A stretch of 64,000 nt of DNA from Pseudomonas cremoricolorata DSM 17059 = NBRC 16634 (GTDB taxonomy: Bacteria > Pseudomonadota > Gammaproteobacteria > Pseudomonadales > Pseudomonadaceae): positions 98,846-162,845 of the forward strand of contig NZ_AUEA01000012.1 of NCBI RefSeq assembly GCF_000425745.1, given 5' to 3'. The notes below the pieces were generated by a model. The model was not told the origin of the DNA. It worked only from the letters and a program-made list of their open reading frames with translations, and made no database searches. Every line of letters starts with the position of its first letter. Positions within the stretch are counted from its first letter, which is position 1. Shown here one piece after another: positions 1 to 7,769 of the stretch. The translations under genes and the position numbers were made by a program.

Positions 1-314
1 AAGCGGAACTGGACCGCCGGATGGCCGACCAGCAAGCGCAGATCCAGATGGCGCTGATTCGCTTCCACTGCCGGATCATGGGCCTGCACAGCCTCGACCA
101 ATTGTTTCCCAGTGCGCCAAGAGACACCCTGTCGCAACGCGAAACCAGCGTACTCAAGCTGGTCATGCTGGGGCAGAACTATCGGGACATTGCCAAGACC
201 TGCGGCATCTCAGAGCGCACGGTGAAATTTCACATGTCCAATATCACCAGCAAGCTGCAGGTCAGCAATGCGCGGCAGGCGATCTACGAGGCCCAGTGCC
301 AGGGCCTGCTCTGA
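1..314 (+). CDS. LuxR-family quorum-sensing regulator, 3' part only
   Basis: This is the C-terminal end of a LuxR-type transcription factor. The reading frame is open from the window edge, so the N-terminal autoinducer-binding domain lies upstream and is not seen. About 100 residues are visible. They end in a typical LuxR/GerE helix-turn-helix: LSQRET near its start, then LGQNYRDIA, ISERTVKFH, NITSKL and the terminal GLL. The family binds acyl-homoserine lactones and activates promoters carrying lux boxes. The stop codon directly abuts the stop of the convergent luxI homologue, so this is very probably its cognate receptor. The ATG at 21 is internal and should not be used as the start. Confidence 0.9.
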   Translation, partial: AELDRRMADQQAQIQMALIRFHCRIMGLHSLDQLFPSAPRDTLSQRETSVLKLVMLGQNYRDIAKTCGISERTVKFHMSNITSKLQVSNARQAIYEAQCQGLL

Positions 315-983
315 TCAGGCACTGGTGCGCAGTTGCGTGTCCAGGCCCTGTAATGGACGGGGCCATTGGGAAGCACGCTCGTCGCTGAGCGGCTGGCGGC
401 GGCGAATGGCTTCGAGCAGGCGTTGCCGGTTGTTCGCCGTCACCGGCATGTCCAGCAGTAGCACGCGCTCGCCTGGCGATGCCTCGCCAGTGTCGAGCAC
501 CTCATAGTGCCAGCCCGCCTGGCGCACTACCCGCGCCATCGCCGCACTGACCACGGTGATGATCGACTCCAGCCCGGTGCTCTGGGCGTGATTGTGCATG
601 CACAACAAAAGCATTTCGGTCAGCGGCAGGTGGGCCAGACCCAACTGGCGAGAGCGCGTCTTGTCGACGAAGAAGCGACTGGATTCAGCGATACGTGGAT
701 GCCTGGGCGCTGCACAGCGAAAGAAATCACGGAACGGGCCTTCGACCATATAGGGGTGCACGGTGTTGATCAAACGCAGGCCTGCCAGCGGGATGCCCTG
801 CCAGGTGCCCAGTAGATAAGTGGTCTGCGGATTATCGAATTCGTCTTCTTCGATACCGTTATTGACGCGTACTTTCCAGTTCAATCGGTCCGCAAATACG
901 TGCTTGCGCAGTTGGTGAACTTGCGCCACCCAGTCATGCGGAACAGTGGAATAATCAACTATATGAAACGCTATCTCATCCAT
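315..983 (-). CDS. Acyl-homoserine lactone synthase, LuxI family
   Basis: This 222-residue protein makes an N-acyl-homoserine lactone signal from S-adenosylmethionine and acyl-ACP. The invariant LuxI residues are all visible: R26, F30 and W36 in the RKHVFADRLNW stretch, D47 and D50, R70, and E100/R103 in ESSRF. The enzyme should therefore be active. It is convergent with the luxR homologue with no intergenic base, and divergent from the ketosynthase operon across about 336 bp. A lux-box palindrome is centred about 115 bp upstream of its start, suggesting autoinduction. The acyl chain length cannot be predicted reliably from sequence alone. Confidence 0.95.
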   Translation of the reverse strand: MDEIAFHIVDYSTVPHDWVAQVHQLRKHVFADRLNWKVRVNNGIEEDEFDNPQTTYLLGTWQGIPLAGLRLINTVHPYMVEGPFRDFFRCAAPRHPRIAESSRFFVDKTRSRQLGLAHLPLTEMLLLCMHNHAQSTGLESIITVVSAAMARVVRQAGWHYEVLDTGEASPGERVLLLDMPVTANNRQRLLEAIRRRQPLSDERASQWPRPLQGLDTQLRTSA

Positions 984-1088
984 GAGCGGTTTTCTTCCAC
1001 GGGTGCGAACTCGGTATAAATCGAGACTTCGCAGGGTAGATGGGTATCACTTCCGACAGCACAGCTTAACCCGTTCCAGCGGGTTTTA

Positions 1089-1108
1089 ACCTGTCCTTAA
1101 GTTCAGGT
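1089..1108. promoter_or_regulatory. lux-box-like palindrome 1 (luxI side)
   Basis: This is a 20-bp imperfect palindrome beginning ACCTG and ending CAGGT, with 8 of 10 symmetric positions matching. That is the classical form of a LuxR-family binding site. It is nearer to luxI, so it most likely serves luxI autoinduction. Confidence 0.7.
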
Positions 1109-1147
1109 CGGCTTTTCTATTTTCTTTAACCAAGGCTGATGCACTCG

Positions 1148-1167
1148 ACCTGTACTTAGAGACAGTT
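1148..1167. promoter_or_regulatory. lux-box-like palindrome 2 (operon side)
   Basis: This 20-bp element begins ACCTGT and ends ACAGTT, with 6 of 10 symmetric positions matching. It is weaker than the first site but has the right core (CTGT...ACAG). It lies upstream of the best -10 candidate for the ketosynthase operon, near the usual position of a LuxR activator site. Confidence 0.5.
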
Positions 1168-1185
1168 GTAGGCACCCGACTAATA

Positions 1186-1208
1186 CGACAGGTTATGCAG
1201 CGCTGTCG
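1186..1208. repeat. Inverted repeat CGACAG-N11-CTGTCG
   Basis: Two perfect 6-bp arms (1186-1191 and 1203-1208) are separated by 11 bp. The repeat overlaps the presumed promoter or start of transcription of the biosynthetic operon. It may be an operator for a second regulator, or chance. Confidence 0.35.
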
Positions 1209-1319
1209 CTGACCGGCTTCAGCAATTGTTCATACCACGCCCGCGCAACAGTCACCGTCGACGTGCATTAGCCCGTGCAGACGGTGAACGGTCAGGCGCG
1301 GCGTCCAACAGGGAAGATC

Positions 1320-2588
1320 ATGGGAATGTCCACTTCTGCAGCACCTCGCCGGGTCGTTGTCACCGGCTACGGCGCGATCTGTTCACTTGGCCAGAACGTC
1401 AATGCCATCTGGGACGCGATGATGGACTACCAGGTCGGCTATCGGCAGCACAGCTTCGACGACCCGACCATCCATGCCCGTTACTTCGGTTTCATCGAGG
1501 ATTTCGGCCGCGAGCTGATGCGCCCGTTTCCAAAAAAGATTTCCAAGATGCTGCCGTTGTTCGCCAAGTACAGCCTGGTGGCCGCCCATGAAGCGCTGAG
1601 CATGGCCTACGGCGACACGCCGCTGGATGAGGTGGTGTCGCCGTTCGACCGCGGCGTGATGCTCGGCACCGGCTGGGGAGGGCTGGACACGGCCAACGGT
1701 AACAACAACGAATACCGCGCCCACGGTATCTCCACTTCGTTCGCCACGGTGATGTCGATGTGCAACGCGGCCACTGCCGGCGTCACCATGCACTGGAACA
1801 TGCGCGGTGTGCAGAACAGCCCTGTCGCTGCCTGTGCCACCGGCACGATCGCCATCGGCGAGGCCTACGAGGCCATTCGCAGCGGCCGCGCCAGGATGAT
1901 GCTGGCCGGCGGCAGCGAGTCGCTCAAAGAGCAGTTCAATGTCTGGTCGATCGACGTGATCCAGGCGCTCAGCAAGGAGCAGGACAACCCGCGCCTGGCC
2001 TGCTGTCCGTTCAGCAAGGGACGCAGTGGCTTCGTACTCTCCGAAGGTGCGGCCGTGCTATGCCTGGAAGACTATGAACTGGCCCAGGCCCGTGGCGCGA
2101 CGATTCTCGGTGAGGTGACCGGCTACGCCAACTACTCCGATGCCTATGACATGACCGCGCCGGCCGAAGACCTGCTGGCTCGAGTACAGGTCATCGAAGC
2201 GCTGTGCCGGCAGTCCGGCACGCCGGCGACCGCCATCGACTACATCAACCTGCACGGCACCTCGACGCCGCTCAACGATGTCAACGAAGCTCGCTCCATC
2301 AAGCTGGCGCTCGGCGACGCCGCCTACGCCATTCCGATGTCCAGTACCAAGTCGTACACCGGCCACCTGATCGGTGCTGCCGGAGCCATGGAGACCATCT
2401 TCTGCCTCAAGGCCATGGCCCAGGGCACCGTACCGGCCACGGTGCACCTCGATGAGCCTGATCCGGACTGTGACCTCAACTTCGTGCCGAACCAGCACCT
2501 GCATGCCCAGCGCTTGAACAACACGCTCAACCTGAGCTTCGGCTTCGGTGGTGCCAACGCCGGCATCATGCTGCGCAAGGTGGACTGA
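1320..2588 (+). CDS. Beta-ketoacyl-ACP synthase (FabF/KAS II-like)
   Basis: This thiolase-fold condensing enzyme of about 422 residues extends acyl chains by decarboxylative Claisen condensation on ACP. The catalytic set is complete: Cys172 (VAACATGT), His312 (NLHGTST), Lys344 and His349 (STKSYTGH). The C-terminal glycine-rich NLSFGFGGANAG is also present. It is a priming or elongating ketosynthase, not a chain-length-factor partner, which would lack the Cys. The start at 1320 is chosen because GGGAA precedes it by about 5 bases; 1326 is an alternative and the upstream ATG at 1275 lacks support. It is the first gene of the putative operon, 2 bp before the dehydratase. It is probably a dedicated secondary-metabolism ketosynthase, because housekeeping fabF is normally with acpP and fabD, which are absent here. 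Confidence 0.88.
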   Translation: MGMSTSAAPRRVVVTGYGAICSLGQNVNAIWDAMMDYQVGYRQHSFDDPTIHARYFGFIEDFGRELMRPFPKKISKMLPLFAKYSLVAAHEALSMAYGDTPLDEVVSPFDRGVMLGTGWGGLDTANGNNNEYRAHGISTSFATVMSMCNAATAGVTMHWNMRGVQNSPVAACATGTIAIGEAYEAIRSGRARMMLAGGSESLKEQFNVWSIDVIQALSKEQDNPRLACCPFSKGRSGFVLSEGAAVLCLEDYELAQARGATILGEVTGYANYSDAYDMTAPAEDLLARVQVIEALCRQSGTPATAIDYINLHGTSTPLNDVNEARSIKLALGDAAYAIPMSSTKSYTGHLIGAAGAMETIFCLKAMAQGTVPATVHLDEPDPDCDLNFVPNQHLHAQRLNNTLNLSFGFGGANAGIMLRKVD

Positions 2589-2590
2589 CC

Positions 2591-3394
2591 ATGCAGTGGC
2601 AATTTGGATCTGAGCAGATCGAAGCCTGGGCTAGCCTGTCCGGCGACCGCAATCCGATTCATTTCGACGCCGAGGCCGCGCAGCGCATGCAAGCCGACGA
2701 TGTGGTGGTGCACGGCATGCTGGCATTGCTGGCGGTCAAGCACCGCATGGGCCGTACTCAGCGGCATGACCACGGCTGGCTGCAGTTCAAGGCGTTGCTG
2801 AAGACGCCGGTACTGCGCAACCGTTCGGTCGCCCTCTCGACCCGTGAGCGCAGCGCCCGAACCGCGTTCAAGCTGCACTCGTGCAGTGGCGACAGTGAAC
2901 ATGTGATTGGCCATGTCTCAGCGGTCTCGGCGCCGACCTGGTCGGCGCAAGCGGCAGGCTTCAGCCTTGGCCCGCAGGACATCGCAGGATGGCTCGAACG
3001 CTTTCGAGACGATCTGGGCCGCGACATCGATGACTGGGTGGCGCTGGATGCGCTGATCTTCTCGCACTTCATACAGAACCATCTGGGCATGGTCTTCGAC
3101 AGCCTCTGCGACTCATTTCACCAGCAGCCTCGGCCCGAGCGAATCGAAGATATCTCTGGCCATCTGGTGGTTCAGACCAGCCACCAGATCACCTTCTGCA
3201 CCTCGCTGCTATCACTGGCTCAGTTGCACACCGACGTCCGCTGCGAGATCGGCAACATCGTCCTGATCGAAAGCCCCGGCAAGGCCGTGGGCACCCTCGA
3301 CCTGGGCGTGCTGGTCGATGACCAGCACTGCATGACCATCACCCTCGGCCTGATGATCAAGGCCCTTCCTTCCCAAGACGGAGCACTGCAATGA
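2591..3394 (+). CDS. MaoC-like hot-dog dehydratase/hydratase with extra C-terminal region
   Basis: This is a 267-residue protein. The N-terminal part carries the hydratase-2 (MaoC) signature SGDRNPIHFD, with Asp19 and His24 as the expected catalytic pair, followed by a VVHGMLAL segment. Such enzymes dehydrate 3-hydroxyacyl or hydrate enoyl thioesters, which fits removal of water after the FabG-like step. The part after about residue 120 (LGPQDIAGWLERF onward) has no motif I recognise; it may be a degenerate second hot-dog domain. The gene overlaps the ACP gene by 4 bp (ATGA), indicating translational coupling. Acyl-chain specificity is unknown. Confidence 0.8.
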   Translation: MQWQFGSEQIEAWASLSGDRNPIHFDAEAAQRMQADDVVVHGMLALLAVKHRMGRTQRHDHGWLQFKALLKTPVLRNRSVALSTRERSARTAFKLHSCSGDSEHVIGHVSAVSAPTWSAQAAGFSLGPQDIAGWLERFRDDLGRDIDDWVALDALIFSHFIQNHLGMVFDSLCDSFHQQPRPERIEDISGHLVVQTSHQITFCTSLLSLAQLHTDVRCEIGNIVLIESPGKAVGTLDLGVLVDDQHCMTITLGLMIKALPSQDGALQ

Positions 3395-3657
3395 CAACCG
3401 TAGACAGCGTTTTTTCGATCGTGCGTGAACTGATCCTCGAGCTCAAGGATGTCGATGAGAGCGACGTGACCCTCGACGCCTCCATCGAAGCGATGGAGTT
3501 CGACAGCCTGGACTTCGTCGAAATGCAGGTCGTGGTACAGAAGAAAATCGGCGTAGCGCTCGACCCCGATGCGTTCGCCAACCGCAACATCACCACCCTG
3601 CGCCAGGTGTGCGAACTGGTGGTCGAGCTTGCCGAGCCCGTCGAGGCCACTGCCTGA
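3391..3657 (+). CDS. Acyl carrier protein
   Basis: This small acidic protein of 88 residues has the phosphopantetheine attachment motif FDSLDFVEM with Ser39 as the modified residue. It should carry the growing acyl chain for the adjacent ketosynthase, dehydratase and reductase. No phosphopantetheinyl transferase, acyltransferase or acyl-ACP ligase is encoded nearby, so loading presumably relies on host enzymes such as FabD. It is encoded between the dehydratase (4-bp overlap) and the diiron oxygenase (34-bp gap), so it is likely dedicated to this pathway. Confidence 0.92.
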   Translation: MTTVDSVFSIVRELILELKDVDESDVTLDASIEAMEFDSLDFVEMQVVVQKKIGVALDPDAFANRNITTLRQVCELVVELAEPVEATA

Positions 3658-3691
3658 AAGCAGCGTCGAATCCATCATCAGGAGCAAAGGA

Positions 3692-4591
3692 ATGTCCAGT
3701 TCGACCAGCAGTGTGCTCGCCATTTCAGCGGCGCGGGAATCGAAGATCCGCAAGCTGAGCGAAGTCTCTCACCACAAGACCATGGACCATGCCACGGTGC
3801 TGCCTTGGGAGCAGCCCATCGACCGCAGCCTCTACCCGAAAGATCCTGAACACCTGTGGATAAACGGCACGGCGTTCTGCGAAGGCCTGAGCGAGGAACA
3901 GAAACTGGAACTGGCCTGGCTGGAAACTGGCCGCGATATCTCTATGTTCATCTGGCTGGAACAGACCATTCCGCCGCTGTACATGGGCTATGTAACGCAG
4001 TTCCATGACCGCATTTCGCAGGATCTGCAGGAGTACCTGATGATCTTCTCCAAAGAGGAGATCGTCCACACCCTGACGTTCAAACGCTTCATGGCCAAGG
4101 CCGGGTTGGAGATCTGGAATCCGCCGAAAGGGCTGTATGAACTGCTGACGGTAACCCTGCCCAAGCTCGAGCCGGCGGTAGGGGTACTGTTCACCTTGCT
4201 GATCGAGTGGGTGGCCGAGATGGGGGCGATGCACACCTCCCAGGGCGCTGCCGTCGAACCGATGACCCGCACCCTGTTCCGCGAGCACCACTACGACGAG
4301 GCACGTCACATCGCGTTCGGTCGCTGGATCAGCGAATCGTTCTTCGAGACCGCAAGTGCGCAGGCGATCGCTCAGGTCAAGGCGATGAGCCACAAGATCG
4401 TTCCGGCACTGGTCGACATGTTCACCTACAACCCCGAGGTCGCCCAGCACACCTCGTTCACCTTCCCGATCCAGCCGCACGAACACGAGAAGATCGAGCA
4501 GGTGTGGCGTTCGGCACACAATGCTCGGCTCAACGAGCAGCGCTTCGCAGAGATCTATGCCTGGATCGACAAGCTGGGGCTGCGTCCATGA
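3692..4591 (+). CDS. AurF-like diiron oxygenase
   Basis: This 299-residue helical protein has the ligand pattern of the AurF/ferritin-like diiron oxygenase family: Glu90, an ExxH pair at Glu123/His126, a Glu in IEWVAEMG (172 or 176), His199/200, and a second ExxH in YDEARH (Glu203, His206). AurF itself oxidises aryl amines to nitro groups; relatives hydroxylate or otherwise oxygenate carrier-bound substrates. No amine source is visible here, so C-hydroxylation, desaturation or another O2-dependent step is as likely as N-oxidation. AGGAG at 3680-3684 fixes the start at 3692. The stop overlaps the next gene by 4 bp. The ferredoxin encoded at 9318 is a plausible electron donor. Confidence 0.8.
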   Translation: MSSSTSSVLAISAARESKIRKLSEVSHHKTMDHATVLPWEQPIDRSLYPKDPEHLWINGTAFCEGLSEEQKLELAWLETGRDISMFIWLEQTIPPLYMGYVTQFHDRISQDLQEYLMIFSKEEIVHTLTFKRFMAKAGLEIWNPPKGLYELLTVTLPKLEPAVGVLFTLLIEWVAEMGAMHTSQGAAVEPMTRTLFREHHYDEARHIAFGRWISESFFETASAQAIAQVKAMSHKIVPALVDMFTYNPEVAQHTSFTFPIQPHEHEKIEQVWRSAHNARLNEQRFAEIYAWIDKLGLRP

Positions 4592-6108
4592 CCTCGGCAT
4601 CCTGGGACGCGATCTTCGTCGGTGCCGGGATCACCAGCCTGGCCTGCGCAGCCATGCTGGTCAAACGCGACCCAGGCATGCGGGTGCTGATGATCGACAA
4701 GCACATCGTCGTCGGCGGTTACGCATCGACCTTCAGCCGACCGAAACAGCAGGCCGTGTTCGACTGCAGCCTGCACAAGCTCAGTGGCATGAACGAAGGC
4801 GGCAACCTGATCAGGATCCTGCGCGACCTGGATTTGGTGGATGCGCTGGAGCTGGTTTATCCACAGGACTACTTCTGTGCCTACCAAGGCAAGCAAGCAC
4901 TGCCTCTGGCCAACGACGCCGAGCGGGTCGAGCGCCAGTTGACCGAACGCTTCGCGCACCAGGCCGAGGGCATCGCCACGTTTTTCGAACAGGTGCGCAG
5001 TTACGGTCGTAACGGCTACTACCAGTTTCAGATGCTCGATGGCAGCTTCGAACCCGACATGGCCCAATTGCGCTACGCGCACCGCAATCTCAAGCACAAG
5101 ACCGTTCACCAGGGGCTGCACGAGCTGTTCGACGATCCGTACCTGATCGAAATCCTCGCAGCGCCCGGCATTTATGTCGGCGGGTACTGCGAGGACCTCG
5201 GTTACCTGTACTACCTGCATGTGGTGTACGCCACGCTCAACCGTGGCAACGCCTATGTCAGGGGATCATCGCAGCATCTCTCCAACCTGCTGGCCCAACG
5301 TATCGAGCAGGCCGGTGGTCAGATTCTGCTGAGCACCCGCGTGCAAGCCGTGCTGACCGATGGCGACAAGGTCAGCGGGGTGCGCACTGACGCCGGCACT
5401 TTCCATGCACCGCGGGTGTTCATCAATGCCTCGCCACACTACGCCTTGCAGCACCTGTTCGAACCAGGGCTCAAGCTTGCCCCGACACGAGAAAAACTCC
5501 GCGCGCTGAAGCCTGCGCGCTCCACCACCACGGTGTACTTGGTCACCGACGCAGCACCGGAGCAGCTTGGCCTGATCCACAGCGAGTCGATGCTGTTCGC
5601 TGACGACCCCGCCGCAGCCGCGCCAGCGCGGATGCGTGCCGAGCGCGAGGGACACGATGCTGCACTGTGCGAGGAAGCGTTCTGGGGCTTGTCGCCGATC
5701 GAAGTCACCAACTACCACGCGCTCGACCCTGACGCCGGCAAGGTGGTGTGCATCAATGTGCTGGATTCGATCGCTCACTGGCCACAGCGGCGCACCGCCG
5801 ACTACCGGGCCAAGAAAAAGCGCGCAGCACAGGTGCTGGTCGAACGGCTGCTGCGTCATGTACCGGGACTGCGCGGGCACATCCTGCACACCGAGGTCGC
5901 TACGCCGCACACCTACGTGCGCTTCACCAACAACACCGAGGGCTCCGGCTACGGCGCCATGGTCGGCACCGACCTCAAGGGGCATGTTTTTCATCACGGA
6001 TTCCCCATCGAAGGCGTGCAGTTCCTCAGTGCCTGGGTCGCCGGGCCCAGCTATGAGGCCGCGTTCGGCTATGCGGAAATGAAGGCCAGACAATGGAGAC
6101 GCGCATGA
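4588..6108 (+). CDS. CrtI-like FAD-dependent oxidoreductase 1
   Basis: This 506-residue flavoprotein has an N-terminal dinucleotide-binding fold (IFVGAGITSLACAAML) followed by VVGGYASTF, characteristic of the phytoene desaturase/carotenoid isomerase superfamily. Its C-terminal part (VQFLSAWVAGPSYEAAFGYAEM) is the second FAD-contact region. Members desaturate, isomerise or saturate conjugated chains. With no phytoene-forming genes nearby, the substrate is more likely an ACP-bound or released acyl chain than a carotenoid. Both ends overlap their neighbours by ATGA, so it is translationally coupled within the operon. It is the first of three paralogue-like proteins in this cluster. Confidence 0.82.
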   Translation: MTSASWDAIFVGAGITSLACAAMLVKRDPGMRVLMIDKHIVVGGYASTFSRPKQQAVFDCSLHKLSGMNEGGNLIRILRDLDLVDALELVYPQDYFCAYQGKQALPLANDAERVERQLTERFAHQAEGIATFFEQVRSYGRNGYYQFQMLDGSFEPDMAQLRYAHRNLKHKTVHQGLHELFDDPYLIEILAAPGIYVGGYCEDLGYLYYLHVVYATLNRGNAYVRGSSQHLSNLLAQRIEQAGGQILLSTRVQAVLTDGDKVSGVRTDAGTFHAPRVFINASPHYALQHLFEPGLKLAPTREKLRALKPARSTTTVYLVTDAAPEQLGLIHSESMLFADDPAAAAPARMRAEREGHDAALCEEAFWGLSPIEVTNYHALDPDAGKVVCINVLDSIAHWPQRRTADYRAKKKRAAQVLVERLLRHVPGLRGHILHTEVATPHTYVRFTNNTEGSGYGAMVGTDLKGHVFHHGFPIEGVQFLSAWVAGPSYEAAFGYAEMKARQWRRA

Positions 6109-6944
6109 GCAGAAACGATCACAGCACCAGTTGGCTGGGCGCAGCGGTGTCCAAACTGTTCATCCGGGTGATGTTTCGTCAGGTGCAGGGCTGGAAGCGC
6201 GACGTGCCGCCCCGTGCCAGCGCATTCATCGAGAACGCGCCTGACAGCAGTCTGCTCGAAGGGGCCGTGCAGCACAGCTGTGCAGTTCAGCCTAAAGGCG
6301 TAGTGATGCTGTGCCATCCCTTCCTCAAGTACGGCATGCACTACTTCTATGAGAACGAGCTGGACCGCGCCTTCGTCGAGCAGGGCTACCACGTGGTGGC
6401 CTTCAACTTCAAAGGCTTCGGCCGCAGCAGCATCGGCGGCCATGCCTTCGCCGACGATGTGCTGGCGATTGCCCGGCGCGTGTCGCGAGACTATCCCGGC
6501 CTGCCGATCCATCTGGTCGGCTGCTCGTTCGGCGGCTATCACCTGGCCCACGCCCTGGCCCGCGACCACACCCCATTCACCTCGGCGGTGCTCGACAGCG
6601 TACCGCTCTCGGTGCGCAGCTACTTCACTCGCGGCCCGCTGCGCCTGGCCATGCGCTGGATCAGTGGGAGTCGTCTGGCAGTGCCAACCGGCACCTGCGC
6701 GATCGATCAGTCGCTGCGGGGCATCCGTCATCTGCCGATTGCCTACCTCCACGGACTGGACGACCGCTTCATTCCAGGCAGCAGCGTGACGAAGCTGCAA
6801 CGCGAGTGCGCAGACCTGCAGGTGATCGGTTTCGAACACTGCCGTCATCTGGAAAACCACAAGAAACACCGCGACCGCTATTTCGCAGAGATCTTCGCCT
6901 TCTTCGACCGCGCCCAGGCGCGCAAACCGCTGGTGTCCGCCTGA
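6105..6944 (+). CDS. Alpha/beta hydrolase (possible thioesterase)
   Basis: This 279-residue alpha/beta-fold protein has the nucleophile elbow GCSFG (Ser141), an acid in LHGLDDRF (Asp219/220), and a candidate catalytic histidine in CRHLENH (248 or 252). LCHPFLKYGMHYF probably forms the oxyanion region. Such a protein could release the product from ACP, hydrolyse an ester, or act as a lipase-like tailoring enzyme. It is the only thioesterase candidate in the cluster, which makes chain release the most economical guess. The start at 6105 overlaps the previous stop by 4 bp; an in-frame ATG at 6093 is possible but less likely. Confidence 0.78.
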   Translation: MSRNDHSTSWLGAAVSKLFIRVMFRQVQGWKRDVPPRASAFIENAPDSSLLEGAVQHSCAVQPKGVVMLCHPFLKYGMHYFYENELDRAFVEQGYHVVAFNFKGFGRSSIGGHAFADDVLAIARRVSRDYPGLPIHLVGCSFGGYHLAHALARDHTPFTSAVLDSVPLSVRSYFTRGPLRLAMRWISGSRLAVPTGTCAIDQSLRGIRHLPIAYLHGLDDRFIPGSSVTKLQRECADLQVIGFEHCRHLENHKKHRDRYFAEIFAFFDRAQARKPLVSA

Positions 6945-6977
6945 AGGCGAACACCGCTGGCACAGGAAATGGAAATC

Positions 6978-7733
6978 ATGGATGCAGCACAGCCTGGCAA
7001 GGGCAAATGGGTACTGGTCACCGGCGGCAGTCGCGGTATTGGCCGTGCGCTGGTGAAGCACCTCGCAGGGCAGGGTTATCAGGTCGTCTTCACCTATCAG
7101 TCATCGGCAGAGGCTGCGCGTGAGCTGGAGCGGGAAGTGGCCGAGCAGGGCGGACAAGCCGAGGGGCATGCTTGTGATGGGCGCGACTACGACGCGGTCA
7201 GGCAGGTATGCGAGCAACTGGTAGAGCGGCTCGGCGAACCATACGGGCTGATCAACAACATGGGCATGACCGGCGATCAACTGCTGTTCAAGTTCGACAT
7301 AGAACGCTACCGCGAGGTGGTGGCCACCAACCTGGATTCCTCGGTGTATTTCAGCAAGTGCCTGGCACCGGCGATGGCTGCGGAAAAGCGCGGCAAGATC
7401 ATCCACATGTCTTCGGTCAGTGGGCTGAAAGGCAACAAGGGTCAGGTCGGCTATTCGGCGACCAAGGCCGCGATGATGGGCATCACCCGCTCCATGGCGC
7501 TGGAACTGGCCCGCTTCAAGATCAACGTCAACGCGATCGCCCCGGGCTACATCGCCACGGAAATGGTCGAGCAGATTCCGGCGGACGCGCGCAAGTCGAT
7601 CACCAGCAGCATTCCCCTGAAGCGCTTTGGCGAGGTGGAGGAGGTTGCCGCCCTGGCCAGCTTCCTGCTGTCGACCCAGGCCAACTACATCACCGGACAG
7701 ACCTTTCTCATCGATGGCGGGCTGACGGCCTGA
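6978..7733 (+). CDS. 3-oxoacyl-ACP reductase-like short-chain dehydrogenase
   Basis: This is a 251-residue SDR of the FabG type. It shows the NADP(H) motif TGGSRGIG, INNMG (variant of NNAG), the active-site Ser in HMSSVSG, and Tyr/Lys in GYSATKAAM. It should reduce the 3-oxoacyl-ACP made by the cluster ketosynthase to 3-hydroxyacyl-ACP, the substrate for the MaoC-like dehydratase. AGGAA lies about 9 bases before the ATG at 6978, so that start is preferred over 6969, which the same sequence touches. Ketosynthase, reductase, dehydratase and ACP are thus all present as separate proteins. Confidence 0.86.
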   Translation: MDAAQPGKGKWVLVTGGSRGIGRALVKHLAGQGYQVVFTYQSSAEAARELEREVAEQGGQAEGHACDGRDYDAVRQVCEQLVERLGEPYGLINNMGMTGDQLLFKFDIERYREVVATNLDSSVYFSKCLAPAMAAEKRGKIIHMSSVSGLKGNKGQVGYSATKAAMMGITRSMALELARFKINVNAIAPGYIATEMVEQIPADARKSITSSIPLKRFGEVEEVAALASFLLSTQANYITGQTFLIDGGLTA

Positions 7734-7769
7734 TCTGAACACATGCCGGACGCAAGGCCGGGAGAACTC

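Larger units (their letters stand above)
984..1319. promoter_or_regulatory. Divergent luxI / biosynthetic-operon control region
   Basis: This 336-bp stretch separates the starts of luxI (minus strand) and the ketosynthase gene (plus strand). I see no convincing gene in it. It holds two lux-box-like palindromes (1089-1108 and 1148-1167) and a third inverted repeat (1186-1208). A possible plus-strand -10 sequence lies around 1193-1199, which would leave a 5' leader of roughly 110 bases before the ketosynthase. No strong -35 element is obvious, as expected for activator-dependent promoters. Confidence 0.6.

Noticed and set aside
507..815. 102-codon ORF opposite luxI
   Set aside because: It lies wholly inside the intact luxI gene, without a family match or start signal.
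1275..1319. Upstream extension of the ketosynthase (ATG at 1275)
   Set aside because: No ribosome site; the added residues do not resemble ketosynthase N-termini, which begin just before RRVVVTGYG.
4207..4587. Upstream extension of CrtI-like flavoprotein 1
   Set aside because: It overlaps the diiron oxygenase by about 380 bp and the FAD-binding fold begins right after the coupled ATG at 4588.
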